34,671 bases of DNA from an uncultured Verrucomicrobia subdivision 3 bacterium (lineage in GTDB: Bacteria > Verrucomicrobiota > Verrucomicrobiia > Limisphaerales > UBA11358), in the NCBI GenBank assembly GCA_903888765.1, contig CAISVF010000593.1, positions 1 to 34,671 of the forward strand. Reading direction: 5' to 3'. The translations under genes and the position numbers were made by a program. Below, one piece after another: positions 1 to 7,913 of the stretch (positions are counted from its first letter, which is position 1; every line of letters begins with the position of its first letter). The notes under the pieces are model-generated. The model was not told where the DNA came from, made no database searches, and was given only the letters and a program-made list of their open reading frames with translations.

Positions 1-2298
1 CCGGGCACACATTTTGATGAGCGGATGCTGGTCGCCGAGCGGAATAATTTTCTCGCCGCCGTTTATCCGGCTGGAAAGCTTTTCGGTCTCGCGCTGGTGG
101 ATTTAACCACCGGCGATTTTTTGACCACGGAACTGGAAAACGAGGCCGCTTTGCTGGCGGAACTCGAGCGGCTGCGGCCGGCGGAAATGATATATCCCAG
201 CGAGGCCACTTCCGTGCGAACCTTACTGCAAGGATCCTTTCGCATCATGAGCGGCTATGACGACTGGACGTTTGCGCCGGAAACCGCGTTTTATACCGTG
301 CGGGAACAGTTCAAGGTCGCCTCGCTGGACGGCTTCGGTCTGAAGGATCGCACTGCCGCAATCGGCGCAGCAGGTGGGGCGCTGCATTACCTCACACAAA
401 GCTTGCGACGCGACGTCAAGCATCTAACGCGCATTTCATTTTACCAGCGGAACGAGTTTCTGACGCTGGATTACACCACGCTGCGGCATCTGGAAATCCT
501 CGAGCCACAGCATCACGACGCCCCGCGCACTGCCTCGCTTTATGGCGCGCTCAACAAGACCGCCACGCCGATGGGCGCGCGACTCCTGCGCAATTGGCTT
601 TCGCAACCACTCGCCGAGGTCAAACCCATTGGCCGGCGGCAGGTAGCGGTTCAGACCTTTCTCGAAAACACCTTCGCCCTGGATGCTTTTCGCCAACAAC
701 TGGCAACGGTGCGTGATTTGGAGCGAACTCTCGGGCGACTGAGTTCCGGCAGCGGCAATGCGCGCGATCTGAAGGCCTTGTGCCAGGCGCTTGGTCAAAT
801 TCCAGCCTTGAAGGAAATTCTTTCCAAGCTCGGATCTGGCAACCCTTCACCTTGGTTGGTGGTGGCCGACGAATCCGACCAGTCCGAAAGCCCGGCCTTG
901 ATTCCGGAATTGAATCTGCAAATATCCGAAGCGCCGGATTTGGTTGAATTGATTTCCCGGGCCATCGTGGATGAGCCGCCCATGCCGATCAAGGAGGGCG
1001 GTATGATTCGCGATGGCTTTGATACGGTACTCGATGAATTGCGCGCAGCGCAGCGCGGAGGCAAGGATTGGATTGCCAAGTTGCAGGCCGATGAAATCGC
1101 CGCAACCGGAATCACTTCCTTGAAAGTGCGGTTCAATTCCGTCTTCGGATATTACATCGAAATCACCAAATCAAATCTCGACAAGGTTCCCGCACATTAC
1201 CATCGCAAGCAGACTGTTGCGAATGGCGAACGGTTCATCACGCCGGAATTGAAGGAGATGGAAGGCAAAATTCTCGGTGCCGAGGAGCGGAGTGTGAAAC
1301 TGGAATACCAGATTTTTCAGCGCTTGCGCGAACAGGTGCTCGGCCAGTTGCCTACTATTCAACAAACCGCCGGCAGCCTGGCCCAGTTGGATGTGCTCGC
1401 ATCGTTTGCGGAAACGGCCCGACTGCAACATTACTGCCGGCCGCGCGTCGCCAACGAAGGGGTTCTGAAAATCCGCGACGGACGGCATCCGGTTTTGGAG
1501 CAACAGCTCGTCGAGGAACGTTTTGTACCGAATGATACCGAACTCGCCTCCTCCGGCCGTCCGGACCAACCGTTCGCCACCGCCGCGCCGCCGAACACCC
1601 TTGCCGGCCTAGCGCAAATCGCCCTCATCACCGGGCCGAACATGGCCGGCAAATCCACCTATATCCGTCAGGTTGCTTTGTTGACGCTGCTGGCTCATAC
1701 GGGCAGTTTTGTGCCTGCTGCGGAAGCGCGGATTGATTTGGTCGATCGCATTTTTACCCGCATCGGAGCGAGCGACGATTTATCACGTGGGCAATCCACC
1801 TTCATGGTGGAAATGACCGAGACGGCCAATATTTTAAACAATGCCACGGCGCACAGCTTGATTGTTCTGGATGAGATTGGCCGGGGCACAAGCACCTTTG
1901 ATGGACTGTCCCTCGCGTGGAGCATTGTGGAATTCCTGCATCACCAGGTCGGGGCAAAAACCCTGTTCGCCACGCATTACCACGAACTAACGGAGCTTTC
2001 GGGGCGGCTGGGGCGGCTGAAAAACTTCAACGTCGCCGTGCGGGAGTGGCACGAACAGATTGTTTTTCTGCGTAAAATTGTCGAGGGCGGCACGGACAAG
2101 AGCTACGGCATTCAGGTCGCCCGACTGGCGGGCGTCCCCAAGGCCGTGCTAGAGCGCGCGAAACAAATCCTGAGCAATCTGGAGGAATCCGAACTGACGC
2201 CCGAGGGCAATGTGCGGCCAGTCCGCCGGCAACAGGATCGGGAAAAATTAAAAAGTCTCGCACCGCCACCGCAATTGGATCTATTTTCACCCCGTTAG
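1..2298 (+). CDS. mutS: DNA mismatch repair protein MutS (5' end missing)
   Basis: MutS recognises mismatches and small loops in newly replicated DNA and starts repair with MutL. The frame is open from base 1, and the residues before the first ATG (position 25) read PGTHFDERM, matching the family's N-terminal PGT segment. The real start therefore lies upstream, and the mismatch-binding domain with its Phe-x-Glu motif is largely outside the window. Visible are the connector, core and clamp regions, then the C-terminal ATPase: Walker A GPNMAGKST at 1633-1659, the signature region around DDLSRGQSTFMVEM, Walker B VLDEIGRGTSTFDG near 1864-1905, and FATHYHEL. The protein ends in QLDLFSPR, like the short C-terminal tail of many MutS proteins. 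The next gene follows after 23 bases. Identification is secure; only the upstream extent is unknown. Confidence 0.97.
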   Translation, partial: PGTHFDERMLVAERNNFLAAVYPAGKLFGLALVDLTTGDFLTTELENEAALLAELERLRPAEMIYPSEATSVRTLLQGSFRIMSGYDDWTFAPETAFYTVREQFKVASLDGFGLKDRTAAIGAAGGALHYLTQSLRRDVKHLTRISFYQRNEFLTLDYTTLRHLEILEPQHHDAPRTASLYGALNKTATPMGARLLRNWLSQPLAEVKPIGRRQVAVQTFLENTFALDAFRQQLATVRDLERTLGRLSSGSGNARDLKALCQALGQIPALKEILSKLGSGNPSPWLVVADESDQSESPALIPELNLQISEAPDLVELISRAIVDEPPMPIKEGGMIRDGFDTVLDELRAAQRGGKDWIAKLQADEIAATGITSLKVRFNSVFGYYIEITKSNLDKVPAHYHRKQTVANGERFITPELKEMEGKILGAEERSVKLEYQIFQRLREQVLGQLPTIQQTAGSLAQLDVLASFAETARLQHYCRPRVANEGVLKIRDGRHPVLEQQLVEERFVPNDTELASSGRPDQPFATAAPPNTLAGLAQIALITGPNMAGKSTYIRQVALLTLLAHTGSFVPAAEARIDLVDRIFTRIGASDDLSRGQSTFMVEMTETANILNNATAHSLIVLDEIGRGTSTFDGLSLAWSIVEFLHHQVGAKTLFATHYHELTELSGRLGRLKNFNVAVREWHEQIVFLRKIVEGGTDKSYGIQVARLAGVPKAVLERAKQILSNLEESELTPEGNVRPVRRQQDREKLKSLAPPPQLDLFSPR

Positions 2299-2321
2299 GA
2301 GCCAGCCACCTTTAATCAGCA

Positions 2322-3824
2322 ATGAACCCCCAAACGCCAGGCGCACCCGGACGATTCAAAAAATTCCTGAATAAGTTCAGGGTCATGGGTAGCGCGCCCC
2401 GAGAATTGTGGATCATTTACGCGGCCTACATTCTCGAAAATCTCGCCTACAAGTTAGGCTCGCAGGGTGTCTTGCCTTTATGGCTTTCGTCGGATCTGGG
2501 ATATAGCGATGTCAAAGCGGGGGCAATGATCGCCACCTGGTCGGCAATTATGACCCTGGTGACCGTCATGGTTGGCTCGCTGGCGGATGTGCTGGGCGTG
2601 CGCAAAACCTTCATGCTGGGATTCTGGGTTTGCCTGATTGCGCGCAGCGTGATGGCTTTGACCGTGGCCAAATGGCTGGTCCTGCCGTTTGGCTTGTATT
2701 TGGACGCGGTAGGGATTGCGCTCCTGATTCCGGTCATGACTGTGGCATGCAAACGTTACACCAATGCGGCGCAGCGGTCGGTGGCTTTTTCCCTGTATTA
2801 TGCCTTGATGAATCTGGGGTATGCGATGGGTGATAAAATCTTTGACTTGCTGCGCGGCAGTCATGGCATGGGCGAAATTGGCAATTGGACGCTGCCGGGG
2901 CTGGGTCTCCAACTGACGACCTACCGGGTACTGATTTTATTGGGAGTGGTGTTTACCCTGCCCGGCTTGATCGTGGTCTGGCTTTTTGTCCGTGAGGGGG
3001 TGGAGATGACCGAAACCGGCGTCAAAATCACCCCGACCCCGGCGGCAGTCAAAACCGGGACTAATCCGGTGCTGATGCTGTGGCGCAGCGGCTGCGAAAC
3101 CCTGGTGAAAACCGGGGTGATTTTCAAAAGCCTGTGGCAGCGGCCGGAATTTTACCGCTTCCTGATTTTCATGACCGTCGTTGTGGGCGTGCGCATGATT
3201 TTTTATCATCTGGCCTTCACCTTTCCCAAATATGGGATTCGTGAACTGGGCAGCGGTGCGCCCTTCGCCCATTTGAGCGGGATGTTGAATTCTGCCTTGA
3301 TCGTGGTCCTGGTACCTATTTGCGGGGTGCTCACGCAACGATTCTGCGCCTATCGCATGGTCACGATTGGCAGCCTAGTTTCTGCTTTATCGGTTTTTTT
3401 TATCGCCCTTCCGGCGGAGTGGTTTCGGCCGCTGGCAGATGGCTGGTTGGGAAATTTGATTGTCCATCAATGGCTCGAAGTGCCGGGACCGGTCAATCCG
3501 CTGTATCTTTCCATCTTCATTTTCATAGTGATGCTTTCCATCGGCGAAGCCTTGTGGTCGCCGCGGTTGTATGAATATGCGGCGGCGGTTGCCCCCAAAG
3601 GTCAGGAAGCTTCCTATATGGCACTTTCGATGCTGCCGATGTTCGTGGCCAAATTTGTCGTGGGCGGGATTTCCGGTTGGCTGCTTTCCCTGTTTTGCCC
3701 CGCCGAAGGACCACGACATTCGGGCACGATGTGGTTCCTCATTGGCTGCATGGCGTTAATCACCCCGGTGGGAACCTTTGTGTTTCGGAAACAAATTCAG
3801 GTCCAGGAAGATGGACGCGCTTAG
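2322..3824 (+). CDS. Major facilitator superfamily transporter
   Basis: A 500-residue polytopic inner-membrane protein with about 10-12 hydrophobic segments, the usual size for the superfamily. A loop motif GSLADVLGVRKT at residues 85-96 corresponds to MFS motif A between helices 2 and 3. The N-terminal ENLAYKLGSQGVLPLWL segment resembles the POT/peptide-transporter branch (PTR2), where helix 1 carries a similar ENFAYYG-type motif, but the full POT signatures are not clear, so the substrate is unassigned. It starts 23 bases after mutS and may be co-transcribed with it, although the two functions are unrelated. It converges on ubiE, with 13 bases between the stop codons. The fold is confident; a peptide substrate is only a guess. 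Confidence 0.85.
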   Translation: MNPQTPGAPGRFKKFLNKFRVMGSAPRELWIIYAAYILENLAYKLGSQGVLPLWLSSDLGYSDVKAGAMIATWSAIMTLVTVMVGSLADVLGVRKTFMLGFWVCLIARSVMALTVAKWLVLPFGLYLDAVGIALLIPVMTVACKRYTNAAQRSVAFSLYYALMNLGYAMGDKIFDLLRGSHGMGEIGNWTLPGLGLQLTTYRVLILLGVVFTLPGLIVVWLFVREGVEMTETGVKITPTPAAVKTGTNPVLMLWRSGCETLVKTGVIFKSLWQRPEFYRFLIFMTVVVGVRMIFYHLAFTFPKYGIRELGSGAPFAHLSGMLNSALIVVLVPICGVLTQRFCAYRMVTIGSLVSALSVFFIALPAEWFRPLADGWLGNLIVHQWLEVPGPVNPLYLSIFIFIVMLSIGEALWSPRLYEYAAAVAPKGQEASYMALSMLPMFVAKFVVGGISGWLLSLFCPAEGPRHSGTMWFLIGCMALITPVGTFVFRKQIQVQEDGRA

Positions 3825-3837
3825 CGTGGCGCGCACA

Positions 3838-4566
3838 TTACCCGGGCAATTCACCGTAGTTGATGGCCATCGCACCACCCAGCAGGTTAATTACCCGGAC
3901 GTTTTTTAATTTAAGCTGACGCATCTTCTCCGCCACTGCCAATTGTGCCGGGTAATGCCGGAGCGATTCCAGAATATAGGCGTAGGCGGAGGCATTGCCG
4001 CAAAACAACAAACCAATCAAGGGAACTGAAAGCCGCAGGTGCGTGAAATACGCTGCGCGCCAGAGCGCGTTAGCCGGGCGGCCAAAGTCCAACACAATCA
4101 GCCTCGCCCCGGGGCGCGCGACGCGTGCCATTTCGTCAACTCCGCGCTCCCAGCTGGTTAAATTGCGCAGGCCATAACCAATGGTAACAACGTCAAAAGA
4201 CTTTTCGGCAAAGGGAAGCTGTTGCGCATCGCCATGCAAGAATTGGGGGTTGCCGGCGGGTGACTGCGAACGTTTTTTCTGACGAGCCGCCGCGACTTCC
4301 AACATTTGCGGGCTGAAATCTAGACCGGTGGTTTCTGCGCCACGCTGCGCGAGCGAGAACGCGATGTCGCCGGTGCCACAGCAGAGATCCAGCGCCTGAA
4401 CACCGGGAGCGGCGCCAGCGAGTTTCACCACGCGGCGCTTCCAGGTCCGATGCAGCCCAAAGCTTTGGAGGTCGTTGAGGAGATCATAGCGTCGGGCAAT
4501 CCGCGCGAAGAGGTCTCCCACCTTTGCCGCGCGTTGCTCGCCGGGCGCATAAAAAACGTTGCTCAC
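3838..4566 (-). CDS. ubiE: Demethylmenaquinone / ubiquinone methyltransferase
   Basis: A SAM-dependent C-methyltransferase for the last step of menaquinone synthesis (MenG), or its ubiquinone counterpart (UbiE), in the cytoplasm at the membrane. The 242 residues match family length. Residues 27-44 (YDLLNDLQSFGLHRTWKR) are the UbiE/COQ5 signature. The SAM-binding loop is DLCCGTGDIA at 60-69, followed by the acidic residue of GLDFS. VVTIGYGLRNL and LIVLDFGRP are further family motifs. The start is GTG (CAC at 4564-4566 on the plus strand); no in-frame alternative fits the family N terminus better. Menaquinone is the likelier quinone given the inferred lineage, but the sequence alone does not separate the two substrates. 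Confidence 0.93.
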   Translation of the reverse strand: MSNVFYAPGEQRAAKVGDLFARIARRYDLLNDLQSFGLHRTWKRRVVKLAGAAPGVQALDLCCGTGDIAFSLAQRGAETTGLDFSPQMLEVAAARQKKRSQSPAGNPQFLHGDAQQLPFAEKSFDVVTIGYGLRNLTSWERGVDEMARVARPGARLIVLDFGRPANALWRAAYFTHLRLSVPLIGLLFCGNASAYAYILESLRHYPAQLAVAEKMRQLKLKNVRVINLLGGAMAINYGELPG

Positions 4567-4670
4567 GCAGCCAGTCTAGTCGCAGCACCGACCCAAGGCA
4601 AAGCCGGGAATTTGGCGGAATGTCGTTTTTCTGGGATAATTTTGCGCGCGCAAAAGCTGTAAAATCAAGC

Positions 4671-4698
4671 TTGCCAACCGGCGGTTCTGGCCTATGAT
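4671..4698 (+). promoter_or_regulatory. Sigma70-like promoter of tRNA-Gly
   Basis: TTGCCA at 4671-4676 and TATGAT at 4693-4698 each differ by one base from the -35 and -10 consensus, with a 16-base spacer. Transcription would start near 4705, about ten bases before the mature tRNA, as expected for a short 5' leader removed by RNase P. Confidence 0.65.
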
Positions 4699-4714
4699 AG
4701 GTGGACTTTCGGAT

Positions 4715-4790
4715 GCGAGCGTAGCTCAGTTGGTAGAGCATCACCTTGCCAAGGTGAACGTCGAGGGTTCAAATCCCTTCGCTCGCTCCA
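4715..4790 (+). tRNA. tRNA-Gly (anticodon GCC)
   Basis: A complete cloverleaf. The acceptor stem GCGAGCG (4715-4721) pairs with CGCTCGC (4780-4786); the D arm is GCTC...GAGC; the anticodon stem TCACC/GGTGA encloses the loop TTGCCAA, giving anticodon GCC; the T arm is GAGGG-TTCAAAT-CCCTT with one wobble pair. The discriminator T and a genomically encoded CCA (4788-4790) follow. It reads glycine codons GGC and GGT. A run of seven T at 4794-4800 lies just downstream and may help termination, though no separate hairpin is visible. Confidence 0.97.
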
Positions 4791-4828
4791 CTCTTTTTTT
4801 GCCGGTTATGCCCCCCTATAACTAGGTA

Positions 4829-5119
4829 TTGAAAAGCTCACCGCGAGGTTTGTTCCTTCGATGCAGACAGTTCCAAACAACGCACAAATTTTCCTCGCTT
4901 GAGATGCATCAGACATTCGCGGAAGTCGCCGTTCTGGATTATCAAGGTGATGCTGGTTTTTGGGCGTTTCCCCTGAGCGGGCAGGCGAAAGTGGTGTTGG
5001 ACTGGGCGCTGGTCAGTCTGGCTAACAACCTGAAACTACTGCATCGGCTACTGATAGGTAAAGCATTTGAATCATCAACTGACAGCGCGCTGGATAATAA
5101 TTGTTTGTATGCGGATTAA
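4829..5119 (+). pseudogene. Transposase C-terminal remnant (DDE, IS1182/IS5-like)
   Basis: A 96-codon open frame without a convincing start. From about 4904 the translation MHQTFAEVAVLDYQGDAGFW, then GQAKVVLDWALVSLANNLKLLHRL, resembles the extreme C terminus of DDE transposases of the IS1182/IS5 kind. There an H/R-x-x-(V/F)-E segment is followed by a G-x-x-KV-x-x-(E/D)W-(A/S)-L-V-x-x-(A)-x-N-(L)-K-R-L run. Only the end of the enzyme is present; the catalytic core is missing, so this is a dead fragment. It occupies most of the gap between tRNA-Gly and the epimerase gene. No terminal inverted repeats were recognised. Family assignment is from pattern memory and is moderate. Confidence 0.55.
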
Positions 5120-5195
5120 AAAACGGCAAATTGTTACCAAGGCACAGCGGAAGCCATCAAACATTTTTGGTAATCCTGCCGCTGGCACCAGCACA

Positions 5196-6041
5196 ATGAA
5201 AATCGGAATTAACACCTTTCTTTTCACCTCGCCGTTCACCAACCGGAGCACACGGCTGTTTGCGCAATTCAAGGCGTGGGGCTTTGATGGCGTGGAAATT
5301 GCCGTGGAAAATCCAGCGGACATTGATCCAGCCTTCGTGAAAACACAACTGGATCGCTACGGGCTCGGCTGCACTTCTGTCTGTGCGTGTTTTCCGCCCA
5401 GCCGCGATTTGCGCGGCACCGCGGCACAACAACGCGCGACCGTCCGCTACCTGCGAGACCTGGTGGAAATGGCGGAGTTGCTGGGCACGGACATTGTAAT
5501 GGGGCCGCTGTATTCGTCAACCGGCCGGGCGGAAGCAGTGCCCAGAACAGAATATCGTCTGCAATGGCGGACGGTCCGTGACCATCTCCAGTCAATTTGC
5601 GACCACGCAGCCGACCACGGCAAAGTAATCTGCCTGGAGCCATTAAACCGCTTTGAAACAGATTTTCTGAATACCGTGGACCAAGGCTTGCAGATGATCG
5701 ACGAGGTGAATAGTCCGGCGCTGAAGCTACTGCTTGATACATTCCACATGAACATTGAGGAAAAGGACCCTGCGGACGCTATCCGGCGCGCCGGTAAACA
5801 CGTGGGGCACATTCACGCAAGTGCGAGCGACCGGGGCACCCCAGGCAAAGACCATGTGGACTGGTCGGGGGTGGCACAGGCATTGCGCGATATCCACTAC
5901 GAGGGTGCGGTGGTCATCGAGTCGTTTACGCAAGATGTGCAAATTATCGCGCGGGCGGCAGCCATCTGGCGCCAAATAGAACCAAGCCGCGATGAAATTG
6001 CCACTAAAGGCTTGGCCTTCCTGCGCCGGACATTCCAATAA
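5196..6041 (+). CDS. Sugar epimerase/isomerase, D-tagatose/D-psicose 3-epimerase family
   Basis: A TIM-barrel enzyme of 281 residues predicted to interconvert ketose C3 epimers or related sugars, using a divalent metal. The four expected metal ligands are visible: Glu148 (CLEPLNRFETD), Asp181 (LLLDTFHMN), His207 (HIHAS) and Glu242 (VVIESF). Their spacing matches the ketose 3-epimerase family, with NRFETDFLNT and DTFHMNIEEKD nearly diagnostic of that group. The open frame extends upstream to 5067, but those residues run into the transposase remnant and are not family-like, so I chose the ATG at 5196 (MKIGINTF). No clear Shine-Dalgarno sequence is seen. The next gene, an exported ThuA-domain protein, begins 48 bases after the stop, suggesting a shared carbohydrate role. 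The exact substrate cannot be told from sequence. Confidence 0.85.
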   Translation: MKIGINTFLFTSPFTNRSTRLFAQFKAWGFDGVEIAVENPADIDPAFVKTQLDRYGLGCTSVCACFPPSRDLRGTAAQQRATVRYLRDLVEMAELLGTDIVMGPLYSSTGRAEAVPRTEYRLQWRTVRDHLQSICDHAADHGKVICLEPLNRFETDFLNTVDQGLQMIDEVNSPALKLLLDTFHMNIEEKDPADAIRRAGKHVGHIHASASDRGTPGKDHVDWSGVAQALRDIHYEGAVVIESFTQDVQIIARAAAIWRQIEPSRDEIATKGLAFLRRTFQ

Positions 6042-6089
6042 TTATTGTAATCTGTCCGCCGGAATTACGTCCAGAAAGACAATTATCCT

Positions 6090-7004
6090 ATGAATAAATT
6101 ATTTATACTGTTCCTGCCGTTTCTCCTCACCGTCACCGTCCTCACCGTCACCGCTGCGGACAAGCGCATTGTCATGCTCGCCGGCAAGGCGAGCCACGGC
6201 CCCGGTGAACACGAGTTTCGCGCGGGGTTACTGCTCTTCCAGAAATGTCTGGCCGGCTTTCCCGGGATTGCAGTGGAAGTTTACACTAACGGCTGGCCCG
6301 CCGATGACTCGGTTCTCCAAGGTGCGGCGGCGGTGGTGATTTACAGCGATGGCGGCGCGGGGCATCCCGCCCTGCAGGGAGACCATCTGGCGAAACTCGG
6401 CGCATTAATGAAACAAGGTACGGGCTTTGCCTGTCTCCATTACGCGGTAGAACCGACCATCGAAAAAGGACAGGCCGAATTTCTTGACTGGCTGGGCGGC
6501 TGTTTTGAGATTCACCGCTCCGTGAATCCCACTTGGACCGCCAATTTTAAAACCCTGCCGGACCATCCCATCGCGCGCGGCGTGAAGCCATTTTCCCTGC
6601 GAGACGAATGGTATTTCAACATGCGCTTTCGCGACGGCATGACTGGCGTGAAACTGCTCCTCAACGCCGTACCACCGGCCACCACGATGAACCGCGCGGA
6701 CGGACCGCACGAAGGCAATCCTGGCGTACGCGAGGCGGTGGCGCGAGGCGATGAACAGGCAATGGCATGGGCGACGGAACGCACGGATGGCGGACGCGGA
6801 TTTGGCTTCACTGGCGGTCATTATCACCGCAACTGGGGCGACGACAACCAGCGGAAGGCTGTGCTGAATGGCATCCTCTGGGTGGCCAAGGTGGAAGTGC
6901 CGGCAGAAGGCGTGAACTCCACGGTGGTGGCGTCCGACTTGGAACAAAACCTCGATTCTAAGGGTGGCAAAAAGCCTGCCAAGCCCAAGTCTGAGAGCAA
7001 GTGA
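6090..7004 (+). CDS. Exported ThuA-like domain protein
   Basis: 304 residues with a signal peptide (MNKLFILFLPFLL..., cleavage probably after TVTAA near residue 23), then a ThuA-like glutamine-amidotransferase-type fold (IVMLAGKASHGPGEHEF, VVIYSDGGAGHP, GFACLHYAVEP, GFGFTGGHYHRNWG). ThuA was named from rhizobial trehalose use; the family is abundant in Verrucomicrobia and Planctomycetes, usually with carbohydrate genes, and its reaction is not firmly established. The tail is Lys/Pro-rich (KGGKKPAKPKSESK). The signal-peptide codons include a 15-base direct repeat (6126-6153, CTCACCGTCACCG), encoding LTVTV-LTVTA. It probably forms an operon with the upstream epimerase. Confidence 0.85.
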   Translation: MNKLFILFLPFLLTVTVLTVTAADKRIVMLAGKASHGPGEHEFRAGLLLFQKCLAGFPGIAVEVYTNGWPADDSVLQGAAAVVIYSDGGAGHPALQGDHLAKLGALMKQGTGFACLHYAVEPTIEKGQAEFLDWLGGCFEIHRSVNPTWTANFKTLPDHPIARGVKPFSLRDEWYFNMRFRDGMTGVKLLLNAVPPATTMNRADGPHEGNPGVREAVARGDEQAMAWATERTDGGRGFGFTGGHYHRNWGDDNQRKAVLNGILWVAKVEVPAEGVNSTVVASDLEQNLDSKGGKKPAKPKSESK

Positions 7005-7085
7005 GTAGGCTACCAGTGTCCACGACCGCGCGAGCGATCCAGTGACTTGCCCAGTTTTTTTGCGCTGAGCCTTTTGCCACGACAG

Positions 7086-7113
7086 CACTTTGGCCTTTGC
7101 ACTTTGGCCTTTG
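7086..7113 (+). repeat. Two tandem copies of a 14-base unit
   Basis: CACTTTGGCCTTTG occurs twice back to back, followed by CAC, 17 bases before the hisA start codon. It is probably a slippage duplication in the short intergenic region; a regulatory role is possible but unsupported. Confidence 0.6.
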
Positions 7114-7130
7114 CACGTAAGCTTGTCGCC

Positions 7131-7904
7131 ATGTTTCGTCCGTGCATAGACCTGCATGAAGGCAAAGTGAAGCAAATCGTCGGGGGCACCCTGGGCGAAG
7201 CCGGCTTGCGCACCAATTTTGTTTCGGAAAAATCTGCCGTCTGGTTCGCCGAGCTATACCGACGCGATTGCTTGCAGGGCGGACACGTCATCCAGCTGGG
7301 TGCCGGTAACGAGACCGAGGCGCGCGCCGCGCTGGCAGCCTATCCCGGCGGACTGCATCTGGGGGGCGGCGTAAACTTAGCCAACGCCGGCGAATGGCTC
7401 AATGCCGGCGCGTCTCATGTCATTGTGACAAGTTGGGTTTTCCGGGAAGGTCGGGTGGATTGGACACGGCTGAAAGAACTAGTCAAGACCATTGGGCGGG
7501 ACCGGCTTGTACTGGATCTAAGCTGTCGGAAACGCGGTGAAAAATATTTCGTGGTCACTGACCGTTGGCAGAATTTCACGAATCTGGAGGTAGCCGAAGA
7601 AACTTTGCAAACATTTTCATCCTATTGTGCCGAATTCCTGATCCATGCAGTGGATGTGGAAGGACTGTGCCGAGGGATCGACAAGGAGTTGGTGGAAAAG
7701 CTTGGCAGGTGGTCGCCTCTACCCACCACTTACGCCGGCGGCGCGAATTCCCTCGCCGATCTTGCTGCGGTCACCCAACTGGGCGGGGGCAAAATTGATC
7801 TGACGATTGGCTCCGCTTTGGACATCTTCGGCGGTCAAGGCGTGACATATGCGGAATGCGTCAACTTCAATCGCCCGGGTAAATCATCACTCGGTGCCCG
7901 ATAG
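7131..7904 (+). CDS. hisA: ProFAR isomerase HisA, eukaryotic type
   Basis: Predicted to catalyse the fourth step of histidine synthesis (ProFAR to PRFAR). The 257 residues match the eukaryotic HIS6 form rather than ordinary bacterial HisA: the N terminus PCIDLHEGKVKQIVGGTL, then GGHVIQLG, HVIVTSWVF, LVLDLSCRK, FLIHAVDVEGLCRGID, TYAGGANSL and IDLTIGSALDIFGG closely parallel yeast HIS6 as I remember it. The two catalytic acids of HisA correspond to Asp7 and Asp129. The open frame runs upstream to 7047, but conserved homology begins at the ATG at 7131, which I chose. The gene stands alone; hisI is 6 kb downstream. It converges on the GH88/GH105 gene with nine bases between the ends. Confidence 0.93.
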   Translation: MFRPCIDLHEGKVKQIVGGTLGEAGLRTNFVSEKSAVWFAELYRRDCLQGGHVIQLGAGNETEARAALAAYPGGLHLGGGVNLANAGEWLNAGASHVIVTSWVFREGRVDWTRLKELVKTIGRDRLVLDLSCRKRGEKYFVVTDRWQNFTNLEVAEETLQTFSSYCAEFLIHAVDVEGLCRGIDKELVEKLGRWSPLPTTYAGGANSLADLAAVTQLGGGKIDLTIGSALDIFGGQGVTYAECVNFNRPGKSSLGAR

Positions 7905-7913
7905 CAAACCCCG

